Assembly: GCF_017377655.1 (NCBI RefSeq)
Contig: NZ_JAFREL010000020.1
Location: 147,830-211,829 of the forward strand
Length of the DNA stretch: 64,000 nucleotides
Source: Candidatus Enterococcus ferrettii
GTDB taxonomy: Bacteria; Bacillota; Bacilli; Lactobacillales; Enterococcaceae
Direction: 5' to 3'
Part shown: piece after piece, positions 16,949-25,690 of the stretch
Position numbering within the stretch: position 1 is the stretch's first letter
Layout: every line of letters starts with the position of its first letter
The notes under the pieces: model-generated
What the model was told of the DNA's origin: nothing
The model's input: only the letters and a program-made list of their open reading frames with translations
Database searches by the model: none
Program-made: the position numbers and the translations under genes

Positions 16949-19900
16949 CGCGTGTGCCTCCTTCGCTTCGGCTGACGGTAATAGAGCATCATGCCGATAA
17001 AACCAGCGGTCATCAAGCTGGCAGCTGCCAACAGAAGCATGATCATAGGGTTATCTCCACCTGTGAATGGCAGATCAGTTTGGACATCGTTGTCTTGGTA
17101 CAATTGAATCACTTGATTTCCTTGCGTAATGGTGACTTTGATTGGAGTTTTCAAGAGTTCAAATCCAATTGGTGCTTTGGTTTCGACTAAGGAATATTCG
17201 CCAGGGAATAAGTCTTTAAATTGAAGTTTCCCATTTTCGTCAGTAGTGGCCGTACCCAGCTTAGTCCCTGTGCCAGTGTGGCCTTGATACAGATCGAAGA
17301 CAGCACCTTTCAAAGGCGTACCCGTCGCTTTTTCCGGATCGCTTAGTTCGCCATCTTTGTTTCCATCAATCGCTGTTCCAGCTTCATACTTAAAGAGCTT
17401 AATAGTCCCAGGACGAATCAAGCCGACATTCACGTCAGTTACATGATTGATTGAATCAGCCTGTCCCCAAACAGAAGCCAAGTCATTAAGCTTCGGTTGC
17501 GTATAGCTTGGTGTCTTATTGTTGCTTGGATCAGCCTTTGAGTTTTTAGTGACGTCATCCCCAATTAACTGTTTGGTGACTCGATGAATTTCTCCATCAA
17601 TGATAAATTCTGCGACATATTCGCCTTCTGGCAGATTCTTAAAGATGTACTCGCCATTTTCATTGGTCTTAATTTTGGAGTTTCCTGAAGGATCAATGAA
17701 TTCTTCTCCAGTTAAGCTCTCTTTGACCAGCTGATTTTTATAGTCAGGATTTTCTAGACTGGTTCGGTACAGTTTTACTGGAATGTCTTTGGCAAAATCC
17801 TCTGGTACTGACTGATCTGGTTTATTTCCGATTAAGCCATCGAGACTATCGTCATACCAAGCGACACCTGAGAGGTCACGGCCATAAACTTGAACACTTG
17901 AGTTTACACCACGAACATGTCGGTTTAAATTAGAATTCAATGCAGTAGAATTCACATACTTATCGCCGGCTTGTTGACCAGTTGGTCGCATGGTCAGAGA
18001 CAATGAAACGTCTTTACCAGCTGGCAATTCACTATAAACCGCCACGATTGCTTTAGCATTTTCCAGTACTGTCATATCTGATCCTAACTGGTACCAGCCA
18101 GCACTTAATGGAATTTCATTTGGATCGGTGTCAATTGTTGCTGCTCCAATAATATCAGTATAATAAATTGTCCCTGGAACACTTCCTGGTAATTGTTTCA
18201 ATTGAGTCAGCAAATAGGTTCCATTAAAATCCGTCCCACGACCATCTCCTTTTCTAGGTAACACATCCAAAACTTTAACCTTATACATTGATTCTGATGA
18301 GTGGTTCCTAAATGAAATCGTATAGGTGAAGTCCGTTGGATACATATCTGATGGTTTTGCTGGATCAATCTTATTCCCACTTTCAATATGTGGTTTATCT
18401 ACAACTTTATCTATTACAATGACTCCCGAATTTGTTACGGTAAAGTCAGTTGTACTAGTTCGGAGTTTTACAACAGATGTGTCCTTTACTGATTCATCAT
18501 CTTCCAGCCAAACCTCAGCTACCACTTTGCCATTCAAAGTGGCCACATTATTATTGAAGCTCAGCTTGGAAGAGATGATACTGGTGTCAAAAATAATTTT
18601 GGGATTATAGGTACTATTTTTTGCCGTGTAGTCCAGTATCCATTTCAGTGTCCATGTTCCATCTTCATTTTCAACAATATCTCCTGGATCAGGGTCAGGT
18701 AAAGGGTTCCCTTGATGGTCTTTTGCTGTCCCAAACACATATTGCGTCTCTTTCGGAATCGTGACTGAAAATTGTACCTTATGTTTGTTATCTGAACCAC
18801 TTTCAACTTTTCCATCTACTGTCCATTTGACAGTTTCATCCGGCGCATAAGTTTTCTTATTCGTTGAAATCGTTGGACGAATAGTCATTCCTGCAATATA
18901 TAAGGTGTCACCATAATTAGAACTAGGAGAATGGTTAGTTATAAACTTTCCTGACTCATCATATTTCGTTGCTAAATAGTCGGGTGTTCTTTCCAGTTTA
19001 TCCGTTTTATCTATTGGAAATTTACTAGTTTCTTTTCCAGCAGAATTTTTATTGAATACATTTGTTAATGCTATATTGGGATTATTTGCATTATCCTTTA
19101 CTCCTACGTTCCCTATAGCAATCAAAGGAACCCGTATTGCATGATGGGCATATCCATCAACTGCAGTCACTTTTCTTATGCTCTTGACTATTGCAATGTC
19201 TCCATGGATTTTAGCTTCAGCTACTGTGTCATACCAAGTATAGGAATTTTCAATTGAAGCTTCTGAGCGGAAAGTTACATCAGGTATATTATTTCCTACT
19301 CCATATGAATACTTTTCAAATGACGGATCAGTTCCAGACGTATACCACGCACGAATCTCCCTGGCCTCGTCATATTGAAAACTATTAGCGTTCCAGCGTG
19401 CATAAACCGTAGAGGTACTAGCCTCTGGATCTGTAAAAGAACCGTAAAAACTGCTCCAAATTTTATTCCTTGTAGTAGTTACTCCGTCTCCAAAACTATA
19501 ATAATAGCTAGTGGAAGTACTTAATCCTTGAGCATTACTAGCTAGAAAGGCTGTATGGGCAGAAATACTCCCAGGCCAGGTCTTATCCCAAAGAATTTCT
19601 TTTTCACAAGAAACCTTTTGATAATCTCCTTCATACTTTATAGTGTCTACAGATAATGAATAAGTCATCGAACTATCAACACCTGACTGCTCTACCATAT
19701 AATCATAAGGGACTATGACTTGCATAGCTGCCACAGAAAAAGGTTCATCATTACTCCCCATCTGGCCTCCCCCCAGATACCACTTGTTTTTCCCAATACT
19801 CACAGGAGCATAATTATCATTTTTCACCGAAATTGTATGATTTGTATTTACATTCTTCACTACAGGATTTCCCGTGTTGTAAATACCTTTCATGGTGCTT

Positions 19901-21720
19901 GCTTGCGTGTCATCTGGATATATCTCATTCGTATATCCTACGGGTGCCTTTACCCCTTGTCTTGATATAGCTTGATATACATTTGAGTATGAATTGAATT
20001 CATCAGTAAATGTTTTATTAGTGAGCGCAGTACCCGTCAGCCCATCGTAAACAATAACTTCTATTGGATCTGTTTCAACACCAATATCTAAATCCTTTTC
20101 TATTAACTTTGATTTGAAATGGATTTTTTGTTTGATATCATATTCAACCCCTCCAACTGGATAGGTTGAACCTTTGATTGAAGTTACATCTGCTCGCTCA
20201 GGAAGTGGTTTTAGTTTCACATATGAAACAACATTAGTTATAAAGCTATTTGGTTTATCATTCGTACCTGTGGCTTTCTCAAAAGTAGTCTTCTTCATAG
20301 GAGTCAACTCTAATTTAACATCAACTAAAGCCTTTGCAGAAATATAACAAGGGTTTTTTAACTTAGGTTCAACATCTCTATTTATAACCTGGTCAATCTT
20401 CACTGTCTCTCCAGTTGATGCTAAAGTAGCAGTTTCAATCGTAACTGTAAAATGTGGATCTATTTCATCCTTATCCACACCACCATAAGTTCGGATGTTC
20501 TCGGTAAAAAAAACCTGAGCTGTCATAGCACCGATAACATTTTTCCGAGCAGTTAAAACTGATTTTTTAGTTCCGTTCCCTGTGTCTACTAATGTTGCTA
20601 GTCCATTTTCAAACTCCGCGGTTCTTCTTACTTGACCAGATTCATCCTTGCGCCAAGCATTGGGCAATTCCGCATCTAGACGAACCTGGAAGGAGGAATA
20701 CTTTTCCTCAGTATTCTCAATACCCATAGTTACTCGATAGGCTGCCAAATCAAAAGTGCGCACAACTTCGTCATTTTCATCAGTATCGTAACCAGGACCG
20801 TTTATGGTATCAAAAGGTTTTACTCCTGTTGTTCTACCAACATACGCCTCTACTACAAATGGATCTGTCTTACTAATTGCTTGTGGATCAATCAAAACTT
20901 TTTCTGTTGTTGATTCTTCCTCGTTTTCTTCTGCTGCTTTCTCTTCCACTGCTTCTACTTTTATCTCTGAATCATTTTTTTCTTCTTTGCTACTTTCATT
21001 TTCAGTTGTTTCTTTTTCTGAAGTGACTTCTTCTGCCTTATTCTTGAAATGAATCAAGGTTTGCTTCTGTTCCGTATTTTCAGCACTTGATAGGATTACT
21101 GACTGATCTTTTTGAACGGTTTGTTGAATAGACAAAGCAACAGATTGGTTTTTTTTAAGCTTTAAATAGAGCACTCCTTTTTCTCGTTCTTCACTATTTC
21201 TAACTTTGAAAACACCAGAATCTGGCATGGGTTCTATCAATGGGGAAGTTGCTTCCAAGTCTTCCTGAGTTTCTTCTTGTGGTTCAACTGATTCCTCAAT
21301 TGATTCATTTGCTTCTATGTTTTCAGGTTGTTCTATTTCTGAAATTGCGATCTCTGGCTCTTCTATAATTGGAGCTGACCGATAGATCATTCCTGTGTCT
21401 ATATCAATTTCTTCTTCGGCCAACTCGTAGTAAGTTAGATAGTCATCTTTAGCAACAAAATCAATACTATAGTTTGCTTCGTCATATGGAATACTGTATA
21501 TGCCGGTTTCTTTGGCTGTAAGAGTAATCTCTACCGCTTCTTTGTCTGTTTCGAAACTTCCAGTTACCTCTTTTTCTTCATGAGAAACAGTAACTAGTTT
21601 TGATTCATTGTCTGATGCTTTTAAAAACTGCCCTTGGGAGATGGCGCCAGCCACCCCCAGGACAATGAGGAGTGGAAGGCAAAGAGCGAGTAGTTTTTTG
21701 AGTCGTTTTTGGTTGTGCAT
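16945..21720 (-). CDS. Large LPFTG pilus-tip type adhesin (1591 aa)
   Basis: A signal peptide (about 1-34) is followed by an acidic low-complexity region (about 120-280). A large beta-rich adhesive region of unknown type runs to about 1000. A DUF11-like segment (about 1130-1300, VIDKVVDKPH), an SdrD-B-like domain (SGVAWYDDSLDG, about 1325-1430) and a SpaA/Cna-B domain (GAVFDLYQG to SLVETKAPIGFELL, about 1460-1545) follow. LPFTGG starts at 1550, then a membrane helix and a KRRRHTR tail. The E-box ETKAPIGFE implies an intramolecular isopeptide bond. Size and order (after the shaft pilin, before the basal pilin) fit a tip adhesin. It begins 28 bases after the major pilin stop with no terminator. 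Confidence 0.85.
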   Translation of the reverse strand: MHNQKRLKKLLALCLPLLIVLGVAGAISQGQFLKASDNESKLVTVSHEEKEVTGSFETDKEAVEITLTAKETGIYSIPYDEANYSIDFVAKDDYLTYYELAEEEIDIDTGMIYRSAPIIEEPEIAISEIEQPENIEANESIEESVEPQEETQEDLEATSPLIEPMPDSGVFKVRNSEEREKGVLYLKLKKNQSVALSIQQTVQKDQSVILSSAENTEQKQTLIHFKNKAEEVTSEKETTENESSKEEKNDSEIKVEAVEEKAAEENEEESTTEKVLIDPQAISKTDPFVVEAYVGRTTGVKPFDTINGPGYDTDENDEVVRTFDLAAYRVTMGIENTEEKYSSFQVRLDAELPNAWRKDESGQVRRTAEFENGLATLVDTGNGTKKSVLTARKNVIGAMTAQVFFTENIRTYGGVDKDEIDPHFTVTIETATLASTGETVKIDQVINRDVEPKLKNPCYISAKALVDVKLELTPMKKTTFEKATGTNDKPNSFITNVVSYVKLKPLPERADVTSIKGSTYPVGGVEYDIKQKIHFKSKLIEKDLDIGVETDPIEVIVYDGLTGTALTNKTFTDEFNSYSNVYQAISRQGVKAPVGYTNEIYPDDTQASTMKGIYNTGNPVVKNVNTNHTISVKNDNYAPVSIGKNKWYLGGGQMGSNDEPFSVAAMQVIVPYDYMVEQSGVDSSMTYSLSVDTIKYEGDYQKVSCEKEILWDKTWPGSISAHTAFLASNAQGLSTSTSYYYSFGDGVTTTRNKIWSSFYGSFTDPEASTSTVYARWNANSFQYDEAREIRAWYTSGTDPSFEKYSYGVGNNIPDVTFRSEASIENSYTWYDTVAEAKIHGDIAIVKSIRKVTAVDGYAHHAIRVPLIAIGNVGVKDNANNPNIALTNVFNKNSAGKETSKFPIDKTDKLERTPDYLATKYDESGKFITNHSPSSNYGDTLYIAGMTIRPTISTNKKTYAPDETVKWTVDGKVESGSDNKHKVQFSVTIPKETQYVFGTAKDHQGNPLPDPDPGDIVENEDGTWTLKWILDYTAKNSTYNPKIIFDTSIISSKLSFNNNVATLNGKVVAEVWLEDDESVKDTSVVKLRTSTTDFTVTNSGVIVIDKVVDKPHIESGNKIDPAKPSDMYPTDFTYTISFRNHSSESMYKVKVLDVLPRKGDGRGTDFNGTYLLTQLKQLPGSVPGTIYYTDIIGAATIDTDPNEIPLSAGWYQLGSDMTVLENAKAIVAVYSELPAGKDVSLSLTMRPTGQQAGDKYVNSTALNSNLNRHVRGVNSSVQVYGRDLSGVAWYDDSLDGLIGNKPDQSVPEDFAKDIPVKLYRTSLENPDYKNQLVKESLTGEEFIDPSGNSKIKTNENGEYIFKNLPEGEYVAEFIIDGEIHRVTKQLIGDDVTKNSKADPSNNKTPSYTQPKLNDLASVWGQADSINHVTDVNVGLIRPGTIKLFKYEAGTAIDGNKDGELSDPEKATGTPLKGAVFDLYQGHTGTGTKLGTATTDENGKLQFKDLFPGEYSLVETKAPIGFELLKTPIKVTITQGNQVIQLYQDNDVQTDLPFTGGDNPMIMLLLAAASLMTAGFIGMMLYYRQPKRRRHTR

Positions 21721-21748
21721 CTTCTACCTTTCCTTTCTACTCCGTGAG

Positions 21749-23491
21749 TTACGCTGCACGTCGTTTCTTGTCAATGACAATAGCGGCTGTACCGATGGTG
21801 ATTGCACCTAAGGCGATGGCTACCAATAACATCGTTCCTTCGCCCCCGGTGAATGGCAAGTCCGTTTTAGGTTTATCCACGACATTTAATTCCACTGTAG
21901 TATCCTTTTCAGTTTCTAAATCTACCGTTACCTTTTTTGCTTCCTTCAATAACTCGTAGCCTGCTGGGGCTTTTGTTTCGACTACCCAATAATCTTTTTT
22001 GATGTCTGCTTTGGCAAAGGTTGGTTCATTGGTATCAGGGTCATCAGTAATGTCTTGTTTACCGTTGCCGTTTTTATCGGTATACCAGTTTAGTGCCAAT
22101 CCATTAAATTCTGCCCAACCGTCATCATCAGATACGGCTTTTAAGAAAGTAACGCCACTTGGCAAATCCGCTTCTAGATACGATTTTCCGTCTGTTGCAA
22201 TAAATTTCCCTGCATCAGCGTCGGCTTTTGTTTCTGCAATCTGGAATTCAGCACCTTTTAATTTGTTATTAGGTGCTGTTTTGTCTTCCGCAGTCTTTTC
22301 AATATCAAATCCACCTGTGTAGTATTCTGGGTCTTTCGGATTCTCTGGATTTACTGGTTCGAATCCTGGTGTTAGAAAGGCTACGTCAAAATGGTTGGAA
22401 ATCGTTCCATTATAATCATTAGCGGTGTGAGTGGTATAAAGCACACGAATTTTAACGTCTTTGTTCAACGCAACTTTCTTCATACCGACTTCAGTTAATT
22501 CAACCTTGACTGCTTTGGCAGCATCAGTAACATCTGTAATTGGTGCAGTTGTTTTTTCAGCACCATTCACAGAAACTTTATAATCGGTCCCTAAAACTAG
22601 GTCTGTCCAGGCACCAGATTCTGTTTTCACTTGTGCTTTTACATTGTCTAATAGTAATTCTTTGACTAACGTATCGTTAATAATGAAGTAATCGGCATAG
22701 ATTTCATCATCTTTTGATACATTGATATCGGCAATTTTATTACCGTCTTCATCATATACAGGCGTAAGCAACATGTCTTGACTCGCTACAGTATACAACC
22801 CACTTGGTAAATTAGCTGTTGCTTCCCAAGTGAAGGTTTGACCTGCTTTAATGGAATAGCCAGCGCCTTCCTCAACGGTCTTTTGTGGGTCAAGTAAGGT
22901 TTCCATGATGTTCTTTGGTTGAACTTCTACATCGTAGATCAATGAGCTCAAATCAGTCCGATCAGTTTGTGGCACATAAACAAAGAATGGATCAGCAGGC
23001 TTGGCAACCTTTGGAGTTTCACCGCGATCGTCTGCCAACTCAGTGACCAAGTAAATGCCGTCCGCAACTGTCCCTTTTCCTAACGCTTGCTTGGCACTGC
23101 CATCTGTTCCCGTTGTGATGGTGCCAATTTCTGAATCTACCGTGTAATGCGTGTCTTTCACTTGAACCAATGGATTCGTTAATGAAGCATCCCCAATAGG
23201 AGACACTTTTTCAATTTTAAATTTAATTCCTGGCAATGGATCTTTGGTGATCGTATCGTCTTCCTTCCCGTCACCACGTTCGCCTAATTCGGAGACATCC
23301 TTCACCTGATACTTCCAAATCGTGATCGAGCGGTCAGAGTCTTCATCCGCTACCGGATTCGCCTTAATATTCTGCTCAGCATTCGCAGTTATGCCATTAC
23401 CCAATGTCAGACTGCCTAGTCCCGTTCCGACTGACGCTAATAAAGCCGCAGTCATCGCCAACTGCACCATTTTTCTTTTGCTTCTCTTCAT
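21749..23491 (-). CDS. Major shaft pilin, LPFTG (580 aa)
   Basis: A basic signal peptide (1-38) is followed by an N-terminal domain (SITIWKYQV to about 180). The pilin motif YDVEVQPK provides Lys193 for polymerisation. Two further Cna-B-like domains follow, the last with the E-box YWVVETKAPAGYELL (about 505-520). LPFTGG (545-550), a hydrophobic helix and KKRRAA end the protein. The three-domain layout and about 580-residue length match class C sortase shaft pilins such as those of enterococci and corynebacteria. It is the first gene of the operon, with an AAAAGGAG ribosome binding site. Upstream are a TATAAT box (23586-23591) and an inverted repeat over the predicted start point. Confidence 0.92.
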   Translation of the reverse strand: MKRSKRKMVQLAMTAALLASVGTGLGSLTLGNGITANAEQNIKANPVADEDSDRSITIWKYQVKDVSELGERGDGKEDDTITKDPLPGIKFKIEKVSPIGDASLTNPLVQVKDTHYTVDSEIGTITTGTDGSAKQALGKGTVADGIYLVTELADDRGETPKVAKPADPFFVYVPQTDRTDLSSLIYDVEVQPKNIMETLLDPQKTVEEGAGYSIKAGQTFTWEATANLPSGLYTVASQDMLLTPVYDEDGNKIADINVSKDDEIYADYFIINDTLVKELLLDNVKAQVKTESGAWTDLVLGTDYKVSVNGAEKTTAPITDVTDAAKAVKVELTEVGMKKVALNKDVKIRVLYTTHTANDYNGTISNHFDVAFLTPGFEPVNPENPKDPEYYTGGFDIEKTAEDKTAPNNKLKGAEFQIAETKADADAGKFIATDGKSYLEADLPSGVTFLKAVSDDDGWAEFNGLALNWYTDKNGNGKQDITDDPDTNEPTFAKADIKKDYWVVETKAPAGYELLKEAKKVTVDLETEKDTTVELNVVDKPKTDLPFTGGEGTMLLVAIALGAITIGTAAIVIDKKRRAA

Positions 23492-23541
23492 GATAAAAAC
23501 TCCTTTTCCCCTTTTTTTCTCTTTCTTCCGCTAAAAAATGT

Positions 23542-23583
23542 CTTTTTCAACTTACAGCTATCACTAGACCTTGGTTGAAAAAG
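23542..23583. repeat. Inverted repeat over the predicted pilus-operon transcription start
   Basis: CTTTTTCAAC (23542-23551) and GTTGAAAAAG (23574-23583) are perfect inverted copies 22 bases apart. With the -10 at 23586-23591, the right arm covers the expected +1. It could be a repressor operator or a 5' leader hairpin. Confidence 0.55.
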
Positions 23584-23585
23584 CG

Positions 23586-23591
23586 ATTATA
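23586..23591 (-). promoter_or_regulatory. Candidate -10 of the pilus operon
   Basis: TATAAT on the minus strand about 95 bases before the pilin ATG. The hexamers 16-18 bases upstream are poor -35 matches. Confidence 0.4.
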
Positions 23592-23670
23592 ATAGCTGAA
23601 TAAAGCCATTGGTTGTTTTCCAAGATTAAATAAGTCTAAGAAAAACTGCCTAGTATCAAGGTTTCACGCG

Positions 23671-23700
23671 GATAATTGACGGCTTATTGACGGCGAATAG
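23671..23700. repeat. TGACGGC direct-repeat pair, copy A
   Basis: TGACGGC occurs at 23677-23683 and 23688-23694, an 11-base period (one helical turn), inside a block beginning GATAATT and ending GGCGAATA. An almost identical block lies at 24971-25002, so the two copies flank the integrase gene in the same orientation. They could be integrase arm-type sites or operators for the operon's OmpR-like regulator. Confidence 0.7.
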
Positions 23701-23738
23701 AACCAAGCAATAAAAACACAGTTGTTATAAAAAAAGAC

Positions 23739-23769
23739 AAAAAAGCCTTCCCAGCGGAAAGGCTTTTTT
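23739..23769. terminator. Bidirectional terminator between integrase and pilus operon
   Basis: AAAAAAGCCTT and AAGGCTTTTTT form an 11-pair stem around CCCAGCGGA. It has A-rich and T-rich flanks on both sides, so it can end integrase transcripts and insulate the pilus promoter. Confidence 0.85.
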
Positions 23770-23844
23770 TAATTTTTCTGATTTAAGGCGTGGCAATCCC
23801 TCCATAAAATAAAGTCATCAGCAGAATAAAGAAACCTCGCAGGT

Positions 23845-24945
23845 TTAACTCACCCAACCCAACGATAAGGTATCTACCATTTTTCGCCGCTCGGTTAAGT
23901 CAGATCCGGTATAGATATCCAGAGTCATTTGAGTAGAGGCATGCCCTAATAAAGCACTAATGCCCGTGATAGTACCGCGATTTTCCAACAAACGAGTCGC
24001 AAAGGTATGCCGCAATTGATGGAAGTGGCAATCCTTCACCCCAGCCTTTGCACAAATCCGTTGGAAGTGATAGGTAATCAGACGAGGTTCCATTGGGCGA
24101 TCCCCTACCTGAAAAACAAATTCCTTCGTCTGTTTAGGCTTCCAAGATAACAACCAAGCCTTCACTTTTTCAGACAAAGGTAGTAGACGTTCAGAGGCTC
24201 TTGTTTTCGGTCTTCCCAGCTGCAGCTCGGTTCCTTGGCCTTCAGACAAGACCCGTTGATAGGTGTGACGAACCGAGATTAGGTTGTTGGAAAAGTCAAT
24301 ATCTTCCCAGCGCAAACCCGCTAATTCCCCAATACGCAGACCGGTTTGCAGGGCAAATAAGACGAGCTTACCATTTTTTTCAACGGTCGCCGTTTCTTCC
24401 AATTGTTTTTGTTCTTGAATGGTTAACGGTTGGATTTTCTTGGCTTCTTTTTTAGGCAGGACAACTCCTTTGCAAGGATTTGTTTCCAAAACAGCTTCGT
24501 TGACCGCCTGTTCAAAATAACGTTGAACGGTTTGAAAAATCGTGTGAATGGTGGTGCTGGATAAGGTGGTATCACTCAACTTTTGAATCCATTCCTGCAT
24601 ATCTTTTTGGGTAATGGCACGTAATTCCAGCTCTCCCATGTAGGACAGTAAGTATTTAGTCACTTTATACTGATAGGTTGTTAGGGTAGATTGCTTTACT
24701 GTTTTTTTCTGTTGGTCTAGGCAGTAACTCATCCAGTCTCTGACACTGCCCGAATAGAGGCCTTGAATGACTTGAACTTGTTTATACAACCATTTCATTT
24801 CAGTTAGTTTTTCTTTTGTTTCCTTATAAGTATGACGATAGACATAGCCATAATGAATTTTCCCATTGGCTTTACGTCCCTTAATATAACGGCCTTCCCA
24901 GCGCCCATCCTTGCGTTTATAAATGTTTTCTCCACGACGACTCAT
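23845..24945 (-). CDS. Tyrosine recombinase/integrase, Tn916/phage type (366 aa)
   Basis: The N-terminus (RRGENIYKRKDGRWEGRYIKG) is an arm-binding, AP2-like domain as in Tn916-family integrases. A SAM-like core-binding domain (about 68-150) and a catalytic domain follow. All catalytic residues are visible: Arg204 in TGLRIGEL, Lys247 in RPKTR, His309/Arg312 in HQLRHTFATR, His335 in LLGHAST and Tyr345 in DIYTGSD. The ATG at 24945 is used because AAAGGAG is 10 bases upstream; a TTG at 24951 is also open. No excisionase, relaxase or phage genes accompany it. It may be the remnant of the element that delivered the pilus genes, or a recombinase acting on flanking repeats. Confidence 0.93.
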   Translation of the reverse strand: MSRRGENIYKRKDGRWEGRYIKGRKANGKIHYGYVYRHTYKETKEKLTEMKWLYKQVQVIQGLYSGSVRDWMSYCLDQQKKTVKQSTLTTYQYKVTKYLLSYMGELELRAITQKDMQEWIQKLSDTTLSSTTIHTIFQTVQRYFEQAVNEAVLETNPCKGVVLPKKEAKKIQPLTIQEQKQLEETATVEKNGKLVLFALQTGLRIGELAGLRWEDIDFSNNLISVRHTYQRVLSEGQGTELQLGRPKTRASERLLPLSEKVKAWLLSWKPKQTKEFVFQVGDRPMEPRLITYHFQRICAKAGVKDCHFHQLRHTFATRLLENRGTITGISALLGHASTQMTLDIYTGSDLTERRKMVDTLSLGWVS

Positions 24946-24962
24946 AGACAATGTTCTCCTTT

Positions 24963-24990
24963 GGTATAGTGATAATTTTGACGGCTCAAA
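24963..24990 (-). promoter_or_regulatory. Integrase promoter overlapped by repeat copy B
   Basis: TTTGAG (-35, 24985-24990) and TATACC (-10, 24963-24968) with 16 bases between them, on the minus strand. The -35 lies between the two TGACGGC units, and the nearer unit ends 10 bases before the -10. That is the geometry of PhoB/OmpR-type activation or of autorepression by the integrase. Confidence 0.5.
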
Positions 24991-25002
24991 TGACGGCGAA
25001 TA
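24971..25002. repeat. TGACGGC direct-repeat pair, copy B
   Basis: TGACGGC at 24979-24985 and 24991-24997 (12-base period), within the same GATAATT...GGCGAATA frame as copy A at 23671-23700. The two blocks differ by only a few bases over about 30. Confidence 0.7.
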
Positions 25003-25099
25003 AAATCATGGAAAGCTCCTGAAGTAGATGATTTTATTCTTTTCTCATCGAAAGTTAGTAACTAAAGAACAATAAAAATTGACGAATTGTTCAAAAAAA

Positions 25100-25117
25100 A
25101 TTCTTTTTTAAAAGAAT
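25100..25117. repeat. Inverted repeat directly upstream of the orphan promoter
   Basis: ATTCTTTT and AAAAGAAT with a 2-base centre, ending 1 base before the -35 at 25119. The location is operator-like. Confidence 0.45.
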
Positions 25118-25118
25118 A

Positions 25119-25147
25119 TTGACGAAATTCTGTCCTTATACTATACT
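25119..25147 (+). promoter_or_regulatory. Orphan plus-strand promoter-like sequence
   Basis: TTGACG (25119-25124), 17 bases, TATACT (25142-25147): the closest match to a sigma-A promoter in this region. It points right, away from the integrase, and no gene lies ahead of it before the terminator at 25635. It may drive a short non-coding RNA. Confidence 0.5.
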
Positions 25148-25205
25148 TTGATTAGAAATTGATTATTTATTTTTATCGGTTTTTTCTTTGATTTATTTAG
25201 TCCAA

Positions 25206-25231
25206 GAAACTAAATTTTAAAATTTAGTTTC
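25206..25231. repeat. Perfect 26-base palindrome
   Basis: GAAACTAAATTTT and its exact inverse meet with no spacer. It begins about 50 bases after the start point predicted for the orphan promoter, so it could end that transcript, be a protein-binding site, or form a cruciform. Confidence 0.6.
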
Positions 25232-25634
25232 CCTTAAAATTAAAATAAACTCAACTTATTTAAGTTTACTATTAAGTTATGTCTTTTGCATCACTTTTCT
25301 AAATCTACTTCAGCCTTCAACAAAAAATTCTTTTCTTATTAATCTTTCATTTATAATTTGTCTATTCTATGTATTAGTCGCCTCTTAAATCGCTAATCTC
25401 AATAATTATTTCTGATTACTTCATTTTTCATTTAACCTCTGAAATATGTATATTTGTAATTTTCGCTTTCTGTACTTTAAATAGTGAAAAGCAATTAGAT
25501 TATCCTATCGCTGGAAAATCAGTGAGATAAAAGATTTCCTTTAGTCTATATGTATCTTTTAAGAAAAAGGATTCTACGTAATATCGTCCATCGATGAGTC
25601 TTACAACAATCATTAATCTGCTTTTTTATGCTCA

Positions 25635-25690
25635 AAAACAAAAGCTTCCCACTCACTACATGTTAATCAGTGAGTGGAAAGCTTTTTATT
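25635..25690. terminator. Strong bidirectional terminator of the ECF/nucleoside hydrolase operon
   Basis: A stem of about 17 pairs (25641-25657 with 25669-25685, one mismatch) containing CCCACTCACT/AGTGAGTGG. T-runs are present in both directions. It ends the minus-strand operon 25689-29588. Confidence 0.85.

Larger units (their letters stand above)
23492..23844. promoter_or_regulatory. Upstream region of the pilus operon, 353 bases
   Basis: No gene is present. From the pilin outward it holds the leader, the inverted repeat at 23542-23583, a minus-strand TATAAT at 23586-23591, the TGACGGC repeat pair at 23671-23700, a bidirectional terminator at 23739-23769 and a small hairpin (AAACCT/AGGTTT) at 23832-23846. 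No good -35 accompanies the TATAAT, so this promoter probably needs an activator. Confidence 0.55.
25003..25688. other. AT-rich non-coding region upstream of the integrase, about 690 bases
   Basis: No convincing gene in any frame. It contains a plus-strand promoter-like pair at 25119-25147, a 16-base arm inverted repeat at 25100-25117, a perfect 26-base palindrome at 25206-25231, a smaller AACTTA/TAAGTT hairpin at 25253-25266 and the strong terminator at 25635-25690. The rest appears featureless. The composition is noticeably more AT-rich than the genes on either side, as at mobile element ends. Confidence 0.55.

Noticed and set aside
23671..25002. CRISPR array
   Set aside because: Only two repeat blocks, 1.3 kb apart, with a gene between them.
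8578..25002. Full integrative conjugative element or prophage
   Set aside because: Only an integrase is present; no relaxase, type IV secretion, excisionase or phage structural genes are in the window.
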